Shown: positions 1 through 9,232, counted from the stretch's first letter. The stretch: DNA of 64,000 bases from Granulicatella adiacens ATCC 49175 (GCF_025150565.1 NZ_CP102283.1:806001-870000); one strand, 5' to 3'. Notes: generated by a model from the sequence alone, not told the origin. Translations and numbers: made by a program.

Positions 1-1
1 A

Positions 2-1393
2 CGAGAACCATCTTTGGGGCCCACTCTTGGACTAAAAGGAGGGGCAACAGGTGGTGGCTATGCTCAAGTGGTTCCGATGGAAGAAATTAATCTTCATTTC
101 ACTGGGGATATGCATGCATTAACGAGTGCAACCAACCTTCTATCTGCCATTATTGATAATCACATCCATCAAGGAAATGAACTAAATATTGATATCAAAC
201 GAATACTATGGAAAAGGGCGGTAGATTTAAATGATCGTGCTTTAAGAACGATTGAAATCGGGCTCGGAGGTCCTGTAAATGGAGTTCCTAGAGAGGACGG
301 ATTCGAGATTACAGTTGCAACCGAAATGATGGCTGTTCTTTGTTTAGCACGGGACTTAAATGACCTACAAAAGAGAGTTTCGAATATTCTTGTCGCGTAT
401 GATATTTCTGGCAATCCAATTCGTGTTTCTGACTTAAAAGTAGAAGGTGCGATTACTGCCTTATTGAAAGAGGCCATTAAACCGAATCTGGTTCAAACTT
501 TAGAGGGGACACCTGCTATCGTTCACGGAGGACCATTTGCCAATATTGCACACGGATGTAATAGTGTGATGGCTACAAAGATGGCCTTAACATTGGCGGA
601 TTATACAGTGACAGAAGCTGGTTTTGGGGCCGACTTAGGAGCTCAAAAATTCCTGGATATTAAAGTGCCAGTATTAGGCAAGTCTCCAGATGCGATAGTT
701 CTTGTCGCGACCATTCGATCGACTAAAATGCATGGAGGGTTGTCTCTCGAAGAGTTATCTAATGGGGAATCGCTCGATGCATTAAGAGAAGGATTTAAAA
801 ACGTTGCTAAACACATTGAGAATGTTCAACAGTACGGTATTCCAATGGTCGTAGCTTTAAATGAATTTACAACGGATACTCTGGCTGAAAGAGAATTGTT
901 TATGGAGCTTTGTGAATCGATTGGAGTAGATTGTGTCTTGTCTTCCGTTTGGGAAAAAGGCTCAGAAGGCGGAATTCAGTTAGCCGAAAAAGTAGTAGAA
1001 CTCTGTGAACAAAAGAGTCAGTTTAATGCATTGTATCCAGTAGATGCGACGATTCAAGAAAAGATTGATGCAGTTGCTACAAAAATTTATGGAGCATCGA
1101 AAGTGAATTATACCGAGAATTCGCTCGAAGATTTAAAAGAAATAGAGCGTATGGGTTGGAATGAAATGAATATTTGTATTGCAAAAACACCTTATTCATT
1201 CTCAGATAATGCAAAATTGAAAGGACGTCCAAACAATTTTGAAATCACCATTCGTTCACTTGTTCCTAAATTAGGTGCTGGATTTATTGTTGCGCTGACA
1301 GGGAAAGTTCTTACAATGCCTGGACTTCCGAAAGTACCCGCAGCCTTAGGAATTACCGTAAGTGAAGATGGAAAAATTCAAGGCCTCTATTAG
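2..1393 (+). CDS. fhs: Formate-tetrahydrofolate ligase (5' end outside window)
   Basis: Catalyses ATP-dependent formylation of tetrahydrofolate to 10-formyl-THF in the cytosol, feeding purine and formyl-Met synthesis. The frame is open from the first bases (REPS then [19 protein letters not shown]), so the TTG at 14 is not the true start. About 463 residues are visible of the roughly 556 usual for the family. Family hallmarks are the [12 protein letters not shown] loop, the [10 protein letters not shown] segment and the C-terminal PGLPKVPAA stretch. The missing N-terminus should carry the start of the nucleotide-binding region. The downstream ABC-F gene follows after about 20 nt. It is the first of a small group of folate and nucleotide genes (thyA, folA follow). 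Confidence 0.95.
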   Translation, partial: REPSLGPTLGLKGGATGGGYAQVVPMEEINLHFTGDMHALTSATNLLSAIIDNHIHQGNELNIDIKRILWKRAVDLNDRALRTIEIGLGGPVNGVPREDGFEITVATEMMAVLCLARDLNDLQKRVSNILVAYDISGNPIRVSDLKVEGAITALLKEAIKPNLVQTLEGTPAIVHGGPFANIAHGCNSVMATKMALTLADYTVTEAGFGADLGAQKFLDIKVPVLGKSPDAIVLVATIRSTKMHGGLSLEELSNGESLDALREGFKNVAKHIENVQQYGIPMVVALNEFTTDTLAERELFMELCESIGVDCVLSSVWEKGSEGGIQLAEKVVELCEQKSQFNALYPVDATIQEKIDAVATKIYGASKVNYTENSLEDLKEIERMGWNEMNICIAKTPYSFSDNAKLKGRPNNFEITIRSLVPKLGAGFIVALTGKVLTMPGLPKVPAALGITVSEDGKIQGLY

Positions 1394-1413
1394 AGGTGAC
1401 GAAAGGAGTTTGC

Positions 1414-3303
1414 ATGAAAGATTTTAGAGTAGATCATTTAAAAAAATCTTATGGTGCAAAAACACTATTAGAAGATGTTTCTTTTATTATCAATGAAGGA
1501 GAACATGTAGGTCTCATTGGTCAAAATGGGACTGGTAAAAGTACGCTTCTTTCGATTTTAGCTGGGGTCGATTTTGCAGAATCAGGAGATATTACAACTT
1601 CAAATGACTACAGAATTGGATATTTATCTCAACAACCGGAATTGGACGATGAAGATACAATTTTTGAAGCGTTATATAAAGGCGATCATCCAACATTAAA
1701 AGTCGTTCATGATTTTGAAGAAGTGGTGGATCAATTACGTGAAAATCCAACGTCCCAAAGCCTTACAAAACGATATAGTGCCCTTGAGCAAAAAATGAAC
1801 GAAATTGATGGATGGCAAGTAGAGGTTCAAATTAAAACTATTCTTCAGAAAATGGGATTGACGGATATCCAAAAGAAAGTCGGGACTTTATCAGGTGGTC
1901 AAAAGAAACGTGTTGGTCTTGCAAAAGTATTGATGGAAGAACCGGATTTACTCTTACTAGATGAACCAACAAACCACTTAGACCTTGAAGCGATAGAATG
2001 GTTGGAAGGCTACTTAGCCAATTATAAAGGTGCGATGATGCTTGTTACCCATGACCGATACTTCCTAGAACGTGCGGTAACGTATATGTTTGCATTGGTC
2101 AATGGTCGTATTGAAGCCCATGAAGGAAACTATGAGTCTTACTTAGAGCAAAGAAGCCAAAGAGAGCAAATTGCGAGCCGTATGAGCCAAAAGCAAAAGC
2201 GATTATACCAGAGCGAATTAGAATGGATGCGTCAGGGCGCAAGAGCTCGTACGACAAAACAACAAGCGCGTATTCAGCGATTTGAAGCATTAGAAAAAGA
2301 TGTGAAACAGACAACTAGTCAAGAAAAATTAGTAATGGAATTTGACCAAACGAGAATCGGGAAACGGGTCTTCCAATTCAATCAGACCTCTCTTTCTATT
2401 AACGGACAGGATATCGTTAAAAACCTTGACTGGATTATCCAAAGCCAGGCCAGAATTGGGATTGCGGGTGTGAATGGAGTCGGAAAATCAACCTTTCTGA
2501 ATGCGATAGCTGGGCAAATTCCATTTGACAGCGGTCAGTTTGTTGTAGGGGAGACTGTTCGAATTGCGTATTATAAGCAACAAGACGAAGATATCCCAAT
2601 GGATAAACAATTGATTCAGTACTTACGTGAAGAAGCAGAAGAAATTAAACGCGCAAATGGAGAAGTGGCATCCATTTCTGAATTACTGGAGATTTTTTTG
2701 TTTCCAAGACATTTGCATGGTGCATATATTCATACACTATCCGGGGGAGAAAGAAGAAGACTTTATTTACTCCGTTTATTAATGACAAAGCCGAATGTTT
2801 TATTGCTGGATGAGCCAACAAACGATTTAGATATCGATACATTAACTGTATTAGAAGACTTTCTTCAATCATTTAATGGAGCAGTTCTCATTGTGTCTCA
2901 CGATCGTTATTTCTTAGATAAAACGGTGGAACAATTATTTGTCATCCGTGGAGAAGGTCAAACGGAATTGTTCTATGGGTCTATGAGTGATTACTTAGAA
3001 CAAGAGAAGAGTTTATCGAGAGTAGTTGTCGAAACTCCCAAAGTGGAAAAGAGTAAAGAGGAGACTACTAAGCTAACTCCGGCCAAGAAAATGACGTATC
3101 AAGAGAAGAAAGAATGGGAAACTATTGAGGCGACGATACAAGAGTTAGAAGAAAAAATGGAATCCTTGCAAAGCGAAATGAATGCCACTGCGCAAGATTT
3201 TGCAAAATTACAAGCATTACAAGAAGAACTCGATAAAACAGAAGAAGCAGCTGCAAACGCCTATGAACGTTGGGAATATTTAGCAGAATTAGCTGGGAAT
3301 TAA
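1414..3303 (+). CDS. ABC-F family ribosome-associated ATPase (Uup/YfmR type)
   Basis: Soluble protein with two ABC ATPase domains and no membrane segment, so a translation factor of the ABC-F class rather than a transporter. Walker A motifs are GQNGTGKS (residues about 36-43) and GVNGVGKS (about 352-359). Signatures LSGGQ (about 158) and LSGGE (about 441) are followed by LLLDEPTNHLD and LLLDEPTNDLD. The interdomain linker contains an arginine-rich stretch (EWMRQGARARTTKQQARI) typical of Uup/YfmR proteins. The last 80 residues are a charged coiled coil, as in the Uup C-terminal domain. I chose ATG 1414 because AAAGGAG at 1402-1408 sits 5 nt upstream. An upstream GTG at 1396 lacks such a site. 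A precise subfamily name is an inference. Confidence 0.88.
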   Translation: MKDFRVDHLKKSYGAKTLLEDVSFIINEGEHVGLIGQNGTGKSTLLSILAGVDFAESGDITTSNDYRIGYLSQQPELDDEDTIFEALYKGDHPTLKVVHDFEEVVDQLRENPTSQSLTKRYSALEQKMNEIDGWQVEVQIKTILQKMGLTDIQKKVGTLSGGQKKRVGLAKVLMEEPDLLLLDEPTNHLDLEAIEWLEGYLANYKGAMMLVTHDRYFLERAVTYMFALVNGRIEAHEGNYESYLEQRSQREQIASRMSQKQKRLYQSELEWMRQGARARTTKQQARIQRFEALEKDVKQTTSQEKLVMEFDQTRIGKRVFQFNQTSLSINGQDIVKNLDWIIQSQARIGIAGVNGVGKSTFLNAIAGQIPFDSGQFVVGETVRIAYYKQQDEDIPMDKQLIQYLREEAEEIKRANGEVASISELLEIFLFPRHLHGAYIHTLSGGERRRLYLLRLLMTKPNVLLLDEPTNDLDIDTLTVLEDFLQSFNGAVLIVSHDRYFLDKTVEQLFVIRGEGQTELFYGSMSDYLEQEKSLSRVVVETPKVEKSKEETTKLTPAKKMTYQEKKEWETIEATIQELEEKMESLQSEMNATAQDFAKLQALQEELDKTEEAAANAYERWEYLAELAGN

Positions 3304-3318
3304 TAGAAAGGAACAGAC

Positions 3319-4266
3319 ATGACGAAGCAGTATAAAGAGTTACTAACTAAAATTTTAGAAGAGGGTACGACAAAAACAGATCGTACTGGAACAGGAACGA
3401 AGAGTATTTTTGGGTATCAAATGCGTTTTGATCTTCAAAAAGGATTTCCTCTTTTGACGACTAAAAGAGTCCCTTTTGGATTAATTAAGAGCGAATTATT
3501 GTGGTTCTTACACGGAGACACTAATATCAAATATTTATTAGAGCATAATAATCATATTTGGGATGAATGGGCATTTGAACGCTATGTGTCTTCGCCAAAA
3601 TACACAGGACCAGATATGACAGATTTTGGTCGCCGTTGCTTACAAGACGAAGCGTTTAATGAAGTTTATCAAGAAGTGAAAAAAGACTTCTGTGAGAAAA
3701 TTTTATCGGATGATGCGTTTGCGGCGGAATTCGGAGAACTAGGAAATATTTATGGTTCACAATGGCGTCATTGGAAAACTTCAAAAGGAGAAACCATTGA
3801 CCAAATCGAAGACTTACTCAACTTGTTGAAAAATTCCCCTGATTCACGTCGGATGATTGTTTCTGCTTGGAATCCAGAAGATGTTCCAAGTATGGCTCTT
3901 CCACCATGTCACACAATGTTTCAGTTTTATGTGGCGGATGGTAAATTAAGTTGCCAATTATATCAACGTAGTGCAGACGTGTTCCTCGGAGTACCGTTCA
4001 ACATCGCAAGCTATGCATTATTAACACATTTAATTGCTAATGAAGTAGGATTAGAAGTGGGTGAATTTGTCCATACTTTAGGAGATGCACACATTTACTT
4101 AAATCATATGGAACAAGTAAAAACACAATTAGCGCGTGAAGAGATGGCGTTACCTACACTAGTTTTAAAACATCCTGAAAAATCGATGTTTGATATTGAT
4201 GTTACGGATGTCGTGGTTGAAGGATATCAATCACATCCAACAATTAAAGCGCCTATAGCTGTTTAA
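3319..4266 (+). CDS. thyA: Thymidylate synthase
   Basis: Converts dUMP and methylene-THF to dTMP and dihydrofolate. The catalytic cysteine lies in [10 protein letters not shown] (about residue 197), followed by the [18 protein letters not shown] substrate loop and the HxYxNH-like end IYLNHMEQV. At 315 residues it is longer than the E. coli type (about 264). The extra 50 or so residues in the first half (around [13 protein letters not shown] to FAAEFGELG) match the insert known from Lactobacillus casei thymidylate synthase. It lies 15 nt after the ABC-F gene and 15 nt before folA, which recycles its dihydrofolate product, so the pair is probably co-transcribed. RBS AAAGGA precedes ATG 3319. 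Confidence 0.97.
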   Translation: MTKQYKELLTKILEEGTTKTDRTGTGTKSIFGYQMRFDLQKGFPLLTTKRVPFGLIKSELLWFLHGDTNIKYLLEHNNHIWDEWAFERYVSSPKYTGPDMTDFGRRCLQDEAFNEVYQEVKKDFCEKILSDDAFAAEFGELGNIYGSQWRHWKTSKGETIDQIEDLLNLLKNSPDSRRMIVSAWNPEDVPSMALPPCHTMFQFYVADGKLSCQLYQRSADVFLGVPFNIASYALLTHLIANEVGLEVGEFVHTLGDAHIYLNHMEQVKTQLAREEMALPTLVLKHPEKSMFDIDVTDVVVEGYQSHPTIKAPIAV

Positions 4267-4281
4267 TGCAGGAGGAAAAAT

Positions 4282-4791
4282 ATGCTAATTTATATTTGGG
4301 CTCAAGATGAGAGGGGTCTAGTCGGAAAAGATGGGACACTTCCTTGGCGTTTGCCGAATGATTTGAAGTTCTTTAAAGAAGTCACGATGGGGCAAACAAT
4401 ATTAATGGGTCGAAAGACTTTTGAAGGAATGGGAAGTCGCTTACTTCCGGGGCGACAAACCATCATCCTAACTACTAGCTCGGATTATATTGTTCCTGGT
4501 GCAGAAGTCGTAACGAATATTGAGGAGATTGTTGAAGATAGTCGACATGAGGATATTTATGTTTGTGGTGGAGCACAAGTATATAATCTGTTGAAAAATC
4601 ATGTGGAACTTCTCTATTGTACGAGAATTCATGCTAGTTTTGAGGGAGATTCTTATTTTCCAACAGAATTTCCTTGGCATGATTTTATTAAAGTAAAATC
4701 GTTAGAAGGGGAAATAGATGAAAAAAATCTCTATCCTCACACCTTTGAAATTTATGAACGAAAAGAGGGTTCTTATGACCACTTGGCATGA
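4282..4791 (+). CDS. folA: Dihydrofolate reductase
   Basis: Reduces dihydrofolate to tetrahydrofolate with NADPH, completing the thymidylate cycle begun by the adjacent thyA. At 169 residues it has the usual length. Diagnostic parts are the N-terminal IYIWAQDERGLVGKDGTLPWRLPNDLKFF, containing the active-site acid of LPNDLKFFK. The cofactor-binding segments ILMGRKTFEGMG and YVCGGAQVY follow. A strong AGGAGG lies 6 nt before ATG 4282. Its 3' end overlaps the start of ung by 17 nt (4775-4791), so the two are translationally coupled. Confidence 0.96.
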   Translation: MLIYIWAQDERGLVGKDGTLPWRLPNDLKFFKEVTMGQTILMGRKTFEGMGSRLLPGRQTIILTTSSDYIVPGAEVVTNIEEIVEDSRHEDIYVCGGAQVYNLLKNHVELLYCTRIHASFEGDSYFPTEFPWHDFIKVKSLEGEIDEKNLYPHTFEIYERKEGSYDHLA

Positions 4792-5431
4792 TGTGATTGG
4801 GGAAGAAAAAGAAAAGGAATACTTTAAAAAGGTTCGTTTGTTTGAAAGAGAAGAACGAAGTCGACATCAGGTTTTTCCAAAAGCGGAGAATGTATTTAAG
4901 GCGCTTGAACTCACACCATTTGATCAAGTGAAAGTGGTTATCTTAGGTCAAGACCCTTATCACGGAGATCATCAAGCGCATGGACTTAGTTTTTCAGTGC
5001 AACAAGGTGTGGCACTTCCGCCTTCTTTGCAAAACATCTATAAGGAATTAGAAACGGATATAGGAATCCCCGTTGCAAAGACTGGAGAGTTAACCTCTTG
5101 GGCAAAACAAGGGGTGCTCCTTCTCAACACCGTTTTAACAGTCCGAGCACATGAAGCGAATAGTCATCGTGGAATGGGATGGGAAACTTTTACAGATGCG
5201 GTGATTTCATCGTTAAATAAAAGTGATCACCCAATCGTATTTCTATTATGGGGAAAACCTGCACAATCTAAAGAAAAATTGATTACAAATGCGAATCACT
5301 TAATTTTAAAGTCTCCGCATCCAAGCCCACTGTCAGCTTACCGCGGCTTCTTTGGAAGTAAACCATTTAGTAAAATTAATGATTTTCTAATAGCCACAAA
5401 TCAAAAACCGATAGATTGGAGAGTTGAGTAA
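4775..5431 (+). CDS. ung: Uracil-DNA glycosylase (family 1)
   Basis: Removes uracil from DNA as the first step of base excision repair. The water-activating motif GQDPYHG is at about residues 58-64, and the DNA-intercalating motif HPSPLSAYRG is near the C-terminus. VFLLWGKPAQ is also typical. I chose ATG 4775 (MTTWHDV, 218 residues) because AAAGAGGG lies just upstream and the family starts here. An in-frame ATG at 4718 would add 19 residues inside folA without a ribosome site. Placement after thyA and folA joins avoidance of dUTP misincorporation with its repair. The stop codon lies within the left arm of the terminator. Confidence 0.95.
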   Translation: MTTWHDVIGEEKEKEYFKKVRLFEREERSRHQVFPKAENVFKALELTPFDQVKVVILGQDPYHGDHQAHGLSFSVQQGVALPPSLQNIYKELETDIGIPVAKTGELTSWAKQGVLLLNTVLTVRAHEANSHRGMGWETFTDAVISSLNKSDHPIVFLLWGKPAQSKEKLITNANHLILKSPHPSPLSAYRGFFGSKPFSKINDFLIATNQKPIDWRVE

Positions 5432-5460
5432 GTGAAAATAATTCACTTACTCAATTTTTA
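5424..5460 (+). terminator. Rho-independent terminator after ung
   Basis: A perfect 13-bp stem (arms 5424-5436 and 5442-5454) with a 5-nt loop is followed by a T-rich run. It overlaps the ung stop codon and closes the fhs-side gene group. Confidence 0.85.
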
Positions 5461-5489
5461 TGTTCATTATATGATTTTTATGATACAAT
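5461..5489 (+). promoter_or_regulatory. Candidate promoter of the LPXTG protein gene
   Basis: An extended -10 (TG-A-TACAAT, hexamer 5484-5489) lies 34 nt before the ATG. A weak -35 (TGTTCA, 5461-5466) is 17 nt upstream. It follows directly after the ung terminator, which supports a separate transcription unit. Confidence 0.5.
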
Positions 5490-5522
5490 CGTTATAAAGT
5501 ATGAATAGAAAGAAGGTATAAT

Positions 5523-7313
5523 ATGAATCTTAAGTCTAAAAGACTTCATTTTTTTGCAAGTTTATTGATGATTTTGTCAATATTATTTGTTGGTAATTCT
5601 TTTGCAAACGCTGCAGAAGGTAGAGAGTTAGAAAAAGTTATTTCGGGATTAGAATTATTAGATCAATCTGATACGAAGTTAACTCCAGATGAAAATGGCG
5701 TTTATCAAATACGAACGAACAATTCGTATAAGTTAAGAGCTACTTTCGATTTAGCAAGTTATGACAATAATATTAAAAATGGCGATTTCTTTAAATTAAC
5801 AGTACCGCCTTCACTAACATTCTTTAATAATAATGATATTGAATTAGTTGATTTAGAGACTCAAGTTCCAATTGCAGATGCTCACTTTGAAAGCAATGGT
5901 GATAATCAAGGAGGAACTGTAACCGTTACTTTGAAAAACTTAGAAAAGTATCTAGAAAAGAAAAATGCGGATACAGTTAAAGGAGTAAAAGGAAACTTAG
6001 CTCTAAACTTTGTCTATAAGCAAGATGTAACCGACAAGACTGTTACTTTTGATTCTAAATCATTGAAAACAGTGATTACTCAAGTACACACTTCAAAAAC
6101 TTATATACCTGACGCGGTAGTAGGGGAAGAAAACTTTGCCAAAAATGGTGGTCAAGCAGTTAGAAAAGCTTGGGATTCTCCTAAATTAAAAGCTGCTGGC
6201 AGTCCATCTTCTGGCCAATATGTCTCTAGATGGAGAGTTCGTGTTAACACAAGTGGAAAGAATTTAGGGAATAATTTAGTTTTAAATGATGTTCTACCTC
6301 AATTGGATGGTACAGCAAGTATCCAATATATTCCTGAATCATTATTAGTCTATAAAGCCCCTTCGATGACTGAAGGAACTTCAGCAGATGCTGCTGATTT
6401 CGTTCTTTTAACAGAGGGAGTTGACTATACAGTTAATTGGGCAGCCGATTATAAGAGCTTCACAATTACATTTAAAGACGGAAGTCAAAAATATTTTGTC
6501 ACTTACGAAACAACTACACCAAATGATGGAAGCAAGGTAGCCAATATGGTTTCTCTTACAAAAGAAGACGGAGAAGAAATTACTCGTCGCACAAATGTAA
6601 CAGACACAACTTTTACAGCTACTGCTACATCATTATTCTCAGGAACCATTGAGGCTGCTGGAGCATACACGATTAAACTAGTGAAAGTAGATGCTGTAAC
6701 TGGTCAGCCAGTAAATGGTGCGGTGTATGTCGTTACAGATCCTAGCGGAGCAACTGTTGAATTGACGACGGACCAAGATGGAAATGCGGTTTCTCAAGCT
6801 TTTGACCAAAAGTACGTTGGAAAAGAATTTACTGTAAAAGAGAAAACAGCTCCAGAAGGATATGAATTAGACGCAACAGAATACAAAGTTGTTTTAGGAG
6901 TAGAACGTAGTCTTCTCAAATTGAAAGATCAACCAAAAGAAGTGACAACAACAACCACTACGACTACTACAACAACGACAACAACAACTGCTTCTACTAC
7001 TGAAGCAACGACAACAACACAATCAACGACTACTGAAGCAAGTACAACTACACAAACAACTACTACAGAAGTGACTACACAAGCACCAACTACTGAAGTA
7101 ACAACTACAGAAAGTACTACTAGTGAAGTTACTACTTTAGATACTACGACAGCTCTTTCTTCTGAAGAACCTTCTACAACAGAAGATAAAAAAGAAGAAC
7201 TTCCAAATACTGGTACAGGAAGTCAAGGCTTCTACATTATCGGAGGAATTGTTTTACTAGCAGCAGCTGCTGGATTATTATTCTTTGCAAAAAATAAAAA
7301 AGATGATCAATAA
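5523..7313 (+). CDS. LPXTG cell-wall anchored adhesin-like protein with SpaA/Cna_B domain and Thr-rich stalk
   Basis: Predicted surface protein covalently attached to peptidoglycan by sortase. Residues 1 to about 30 are a signal peptide ending near NAA-EG. Residues about 35-375 resemble the paired Ig-like adhesion folds of MSCRAMM proteins; SRWRVRVNTSGKNLG is typical of the second fold. Residues about 380-465 form a SpaA/Cna_B-type domain with KLVKVD, GAVY and VKEKTAPEGYEL, the Lys and Glu being where an intramolecular isopeptide bond would form. Residues about 475-545 are Thr-rich, including 15 Thr in a row, probably a stalk crossing the wall. LPNTG at 560-564, a hydrophobic helix and KNKKDDQ make the sorting signal. 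The ligand cannot be told from sequence. It is monocistronic, with its own promoter and terminator. Confidence 0.88.
   Translation: MNLKSKRLHFFASLLMILSILFVGNSFANAAEGRELEKVISGLELLDQSDTKLTPDENGVYQIRTNNSYKLRATFDLASYDNNIKNGDFFKLTVPPSLTFFNNNDIELVDLETQVPIADAHFESNGDNQGGTVTVTLKNLEKYLEKKNADTVKGVKGNLALNFVYKQDVTDKTVTFDSKSLKTVITQVHTSKTYIPDAVVGEENFAKNGGQAVRKAWDSPKLKAAGSPSSGQYVSRWRVRVNTSGKNLGNNLVLNDVLPQLDGTASIQYIPESLLVYKAPSMTEGTSADAADFVLLTEGVDYTVNWAADYKSFTITFKDGSQKYFVTYETTTPNDGSKVANMVSLTKEDGEEITRRTNVTDTTFTATATSLFSGTIEAAGAYTIKLVKVDAVTGQPVNGAVYVVTDPSGATVELTTDQDGNAVSQAFDQKYVGKEFTVKEKTAPEGYELDATEYKVVLGVERSLLKLKDQPKEVTTTTTTTTTTTTTTTASTTEATTTTQSTTTEASTTTQTTTTEVTTQAPTTEVTTTESTTSEVTTLDTTTALSSEEPSTTEDKKEELPNTGTGSQGFYIIGGIVLLAAAAGLLFFAKNKKDDQ
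6943..7140 (+). repeat. Low-complexity Thr-codon tract
   Basis: About 200 bp of nearly uninterrupted ACN codons, with Glu, Ser and Gln interspersed, encode the stalk of the wall protein. Synonymous codons (ACA, ACT, ACG, ACC) are mixed, so the DNA is an imperfect trinucleotide repeat that could still vary in length between strains. Confidence 0.8.
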
Positions 7314-7320
7314 TAGTATG

Positions 7321-7354
7321 AAAGACTGACAGTTATACTGTCGGTCTTTTTTAT
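7321..7354 (+). terminator. Terminator of the LPXTG protein gene
   Basis: Arms 7321-7333 and 7337-7349 form 13 pairs (one G-T) around a 3-nt loop, followed by a T run. Confidence 0.88.
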
Positions 7355-7442
7355 TTGGACTTGCAAATGATAAGGTTGAATATAGAAGTACTGAGGAGTA
7401 AAATAGAAGTAGGAAAAGAATATATGGATGGAGGGATTTTCA

Positions 7443-7880
7443 ATGGAAAAACTGATGTCTTACTTCTATAAATTAGTTGCAATTGTGACCATCCTCTATT
7501 TAATGATTACAATCTACTTAATGAGTTTAGGAGATTCTTTAATCACTCGTGAAGGATGGTATGTCATTATCCTAAGTAGTTTTATTCTTGTGATTGTTTT
7601 TGGCCTAGAATATGCACGCAGGAGGTTCCCAGATAGCCTTTTTGAATTAATGTTGAATACGATCGGAATGCTTTGTATAGGCTGGTTGATGTTTGTTGTC
7701 CGTGCTTTTGGGGTTACTGTCAACAACCACGCAAGTAGTCTTCAGTTGAATAGTGTATTTCAACAAATCATTTCGGGATTCGAATGGAGTCGCTTAGTAC
7801 TATTTATTTTAAGTATTGCTTTTGTGATTGGAAATGGGATTCGCTATTTAAAACAGTCTAAACTAGTAACTCATTCATAA
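7443..7880 (+). CDS. Small four-helix integral membrane protein, function unknown
   Basis: I do not recognise a family. The 145-residue product has four hydrophobic segments: LVAIVTILYLMITIYLM (about 10-30), YVIILSSFILVIVFGLEYA (about 37-57), LMLNTIGMLCIGWLMFVVRAF (about 66-90) and LVLFILSIAFVIGNGIRYL (about 117-138). Short basic loops lie between them and no catalytic motif is visible. ATG 7443 is preferred over ATG 7428 because TGGAGGG at 7429-7435 is a ribosome site 8 nt before it and overlaps the earlier ATG. It stands alone between two terminators, so the context gives no function. Confidence 0.75.
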   Translation: MEKLMSYFYKLVAIVTILYLMITIYLMSLGDSLITREGWYVIILSSFILVIVFGLEYARRRFPDSLFELMLNTIGMLCIGWLMFVVRAFGVTVNNHASSLQLNSVFQQIISGFEWSRLVLFILSIAFVIGNGIRYLKQSKLVTHS

Positions 7881-7887
7881 TCTTCTT

Positions 7888-7922
7888 AAAACGGGACGTG
7901 AGAACGTTCCGTTTTTACTTTT
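7888..7922 (+). terminator. Terminator after the small membrane protein gene
   Basis: Arms 7888-7899 and 7904-7915 pair over 12 bp (one G-T) around GAGA, followed by T-rich sequence. The T run overlaps the -35 region of dinB. Confidence 0.85.
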
Positions 7923-7942
7923 TTTGAAAAGGTTGATATAAT
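7914..7942 (+). promoter_or_regulatory. dinB promoter
   Basis: TTTACT (7914-7919), a 17-nt spacer and a perfect TATAAT (7937-7942) lie 35 nt before the dinB start. A LexA-type operator follows the -10 directly. Confidence 0.6.
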
Positions 7943-7944
7943 AA

Positions 7945-7956
7945 GAACAAATGTTC
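7945..7956 (+). promoter_or_regulatory. LexA (SOS) operator of dinB
   Basis: GAACAAATGTTC is a perfect GAAC-N4-GTTC palindrome, the core of the Gram-positive LexA (DinR) box. It begins 3 nt after the -10 hexamer, over the expected transcription start, where bound LexA would block initiation. Confidence 0.8.
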
Positions 7957-7976
7957 GTTTTCAGGTGGAGGTATAG

Positions 7977-9035
7977 ATGCGAAAAATATTACATGTGGAT
8001 ATGGATGCTTTTTTCGCTTCTGTTGAACAAAGAGAGCACCCAGAGTGGAGAGGAAAACCAGTTATTGTTGGAGGAAAACCCAATGAAAGAGGAGTCGTCT
8101 CAACTTGTTCATACGAAGCACGAGCTTTTGGTGTTCGATCTGCGATGCCTACAGCAAAAGCCATGAAACTATGTCCAAAAGCGATTCTTACTCCAGGAAA
8201 CTATTCTTTGTACAAAGAGATATCCTCTCAAGTTCGTGAGGTGTTTAAATCCTTTACGAATATGATAGAACCACTTTCGATTGATGAAGCTTATTTAGAC
8301 GTAACCAATAATAGTAGGGGGATTGCTTCTGCCACTTTAGTAGCACACTTGATTCAAAAGGAAGTGTATGAAAAGACTGGACTTACTTGTTCTGTGGGCG
8401 TGTCTTTTAATAAGTTCTTGGCTAAAATGGCCTCAGGTTATCAAAAGCCTTCTGGAATTACAGTGATTACACCTGAAAACGCACAAGAATTTATTCGGAC
8501 TATTCCAATTGGAGATTTTTATGGGGTTGGAAAAGTGAGTGCCGAAAAGCTTAGAAGAGCAGGAATTGAAACGGGAGAAGACTTGCTTCATTTATCGAAA
8601 GCAGAATTAGAAAGTAGATTTGGAAATTTAGGACCTAGGTTATATGCACAGGTAAGAGGAATCTCGAATGATCAATTGACTTTGTATCGAGAAAGAAAAT
8701 CCATGGGTTCAGAAAGAACTCTTATCAAGGATACGACAGATCATGGTATTTTGAGTGAGTATTTAGAAAAGTTTTCTCTTGAAATAGCGAGCATGCTACA
8801 GAAAAGAGCATTAGCATCTCGTACAATTTCCTTAAAATTAAGAGATTCTAATTTTAATACAACAAGTAAAAGTGTTACATTACGGGACTATTTTAATAAA
8901 AAAGAAGAAATTCTTCAGCTTGCATTGCAACTATTTGAAGAAATGATGGATGAAAAGCCAATTCGTTTGATTGGGCTAAGTGTTTCGCATTTAGAAAAGA
9001 CAGATAAAATTTATAAACAATTAAAACTGTTTTAA
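7977..9035 (+). CDS. dinB: DNA polymerase IV (Y-family translesion polymerase)
   Basis: Error-prone polymerase that bypasses DNA lesions. It opens with ILHVDMDAFFASVEQ, carrying the first catalytic aspartates and the steric-gate region. SIDEAYLDVT holds the second catalytic Asp-Glu pair, and CSVGVSFNKFLAKMAS completes the palm. An HhH segment (FYGVGKVSAEKLRRAGI) and the little-finger domain follow. At 352 residues it has family length. ATG 7977 has AGGTGGAGG just upstream. The C-terminus ends in KIYKQLKLF; a beta-clamp peptide is probable but not obvious. The upstream SOS operator implies induction by DNA damage. Confidence 0.95.
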   Translation: MRKILHVDMDAFFASVEQREHPEWRGKPVIVGGKPNERGVVSTCSYEARAFGVRSAMPTAKAMKLCPKAILTPGNYSLYKEISSQVREVFKSFTNMIEPLSIDEAYLDVTNNSRGIASATLVAHLIQKEVYEKTGLTCSVGVSFNKFLAKMASGYQKPSGITVITPENAQEFIRTIPIGDFYGVGKVSAEKLRRAGIETGEDLLHLSKAELESRFGNLGPRLYAQVRGISNDQLTLYRERKSMGSERTLIKDTTDHGILSEYLEKFSLEIASMLQKRALASRTISLKLRDSNFNTTSKSVTLRDYFNKKEEILQLALQLFEEMMDEKPIRLIGLSVSHLEKTDKIYKQLKLF

Positions 9036-9149
9036 TAAATTAGTACAGTTCTAAAAGTGAAACTAGTACAGTTTGCAAGTGAAAACAATAGGTTCATTTG
9101 CTGAAAATAGATGAAAACAGATAAAGAGATGAACAAATCGGAATAAAAA

Positions 9150-9218
9150 AAGACTTTATAAAGCGTAACAAAATAGAACTTTATTCACAAAGTTAACAGA
9201 AACGCTCTATAAAGTCTT
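9150..9218. repeat. Nested inverted repeat (17-bp arms)
   Basis: Arms 9150-9166 and 9202-9218 pair at all 17 positions allowing one wobble. The 35-nt loop contains a second stem (AACTTT 9177-9182 with AAAGTT 9189-9194). Seven A residues precede the left arm, so a minus-strand transcript would end in a T run. On the plus strand the right arm is followed only by CTTCTTTGCTT. It may terminate dinB or be a structured leader or small RNA. Confidence 0.6.
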
Positions 9219-9232
9219 CTTTGCTTGCATAA

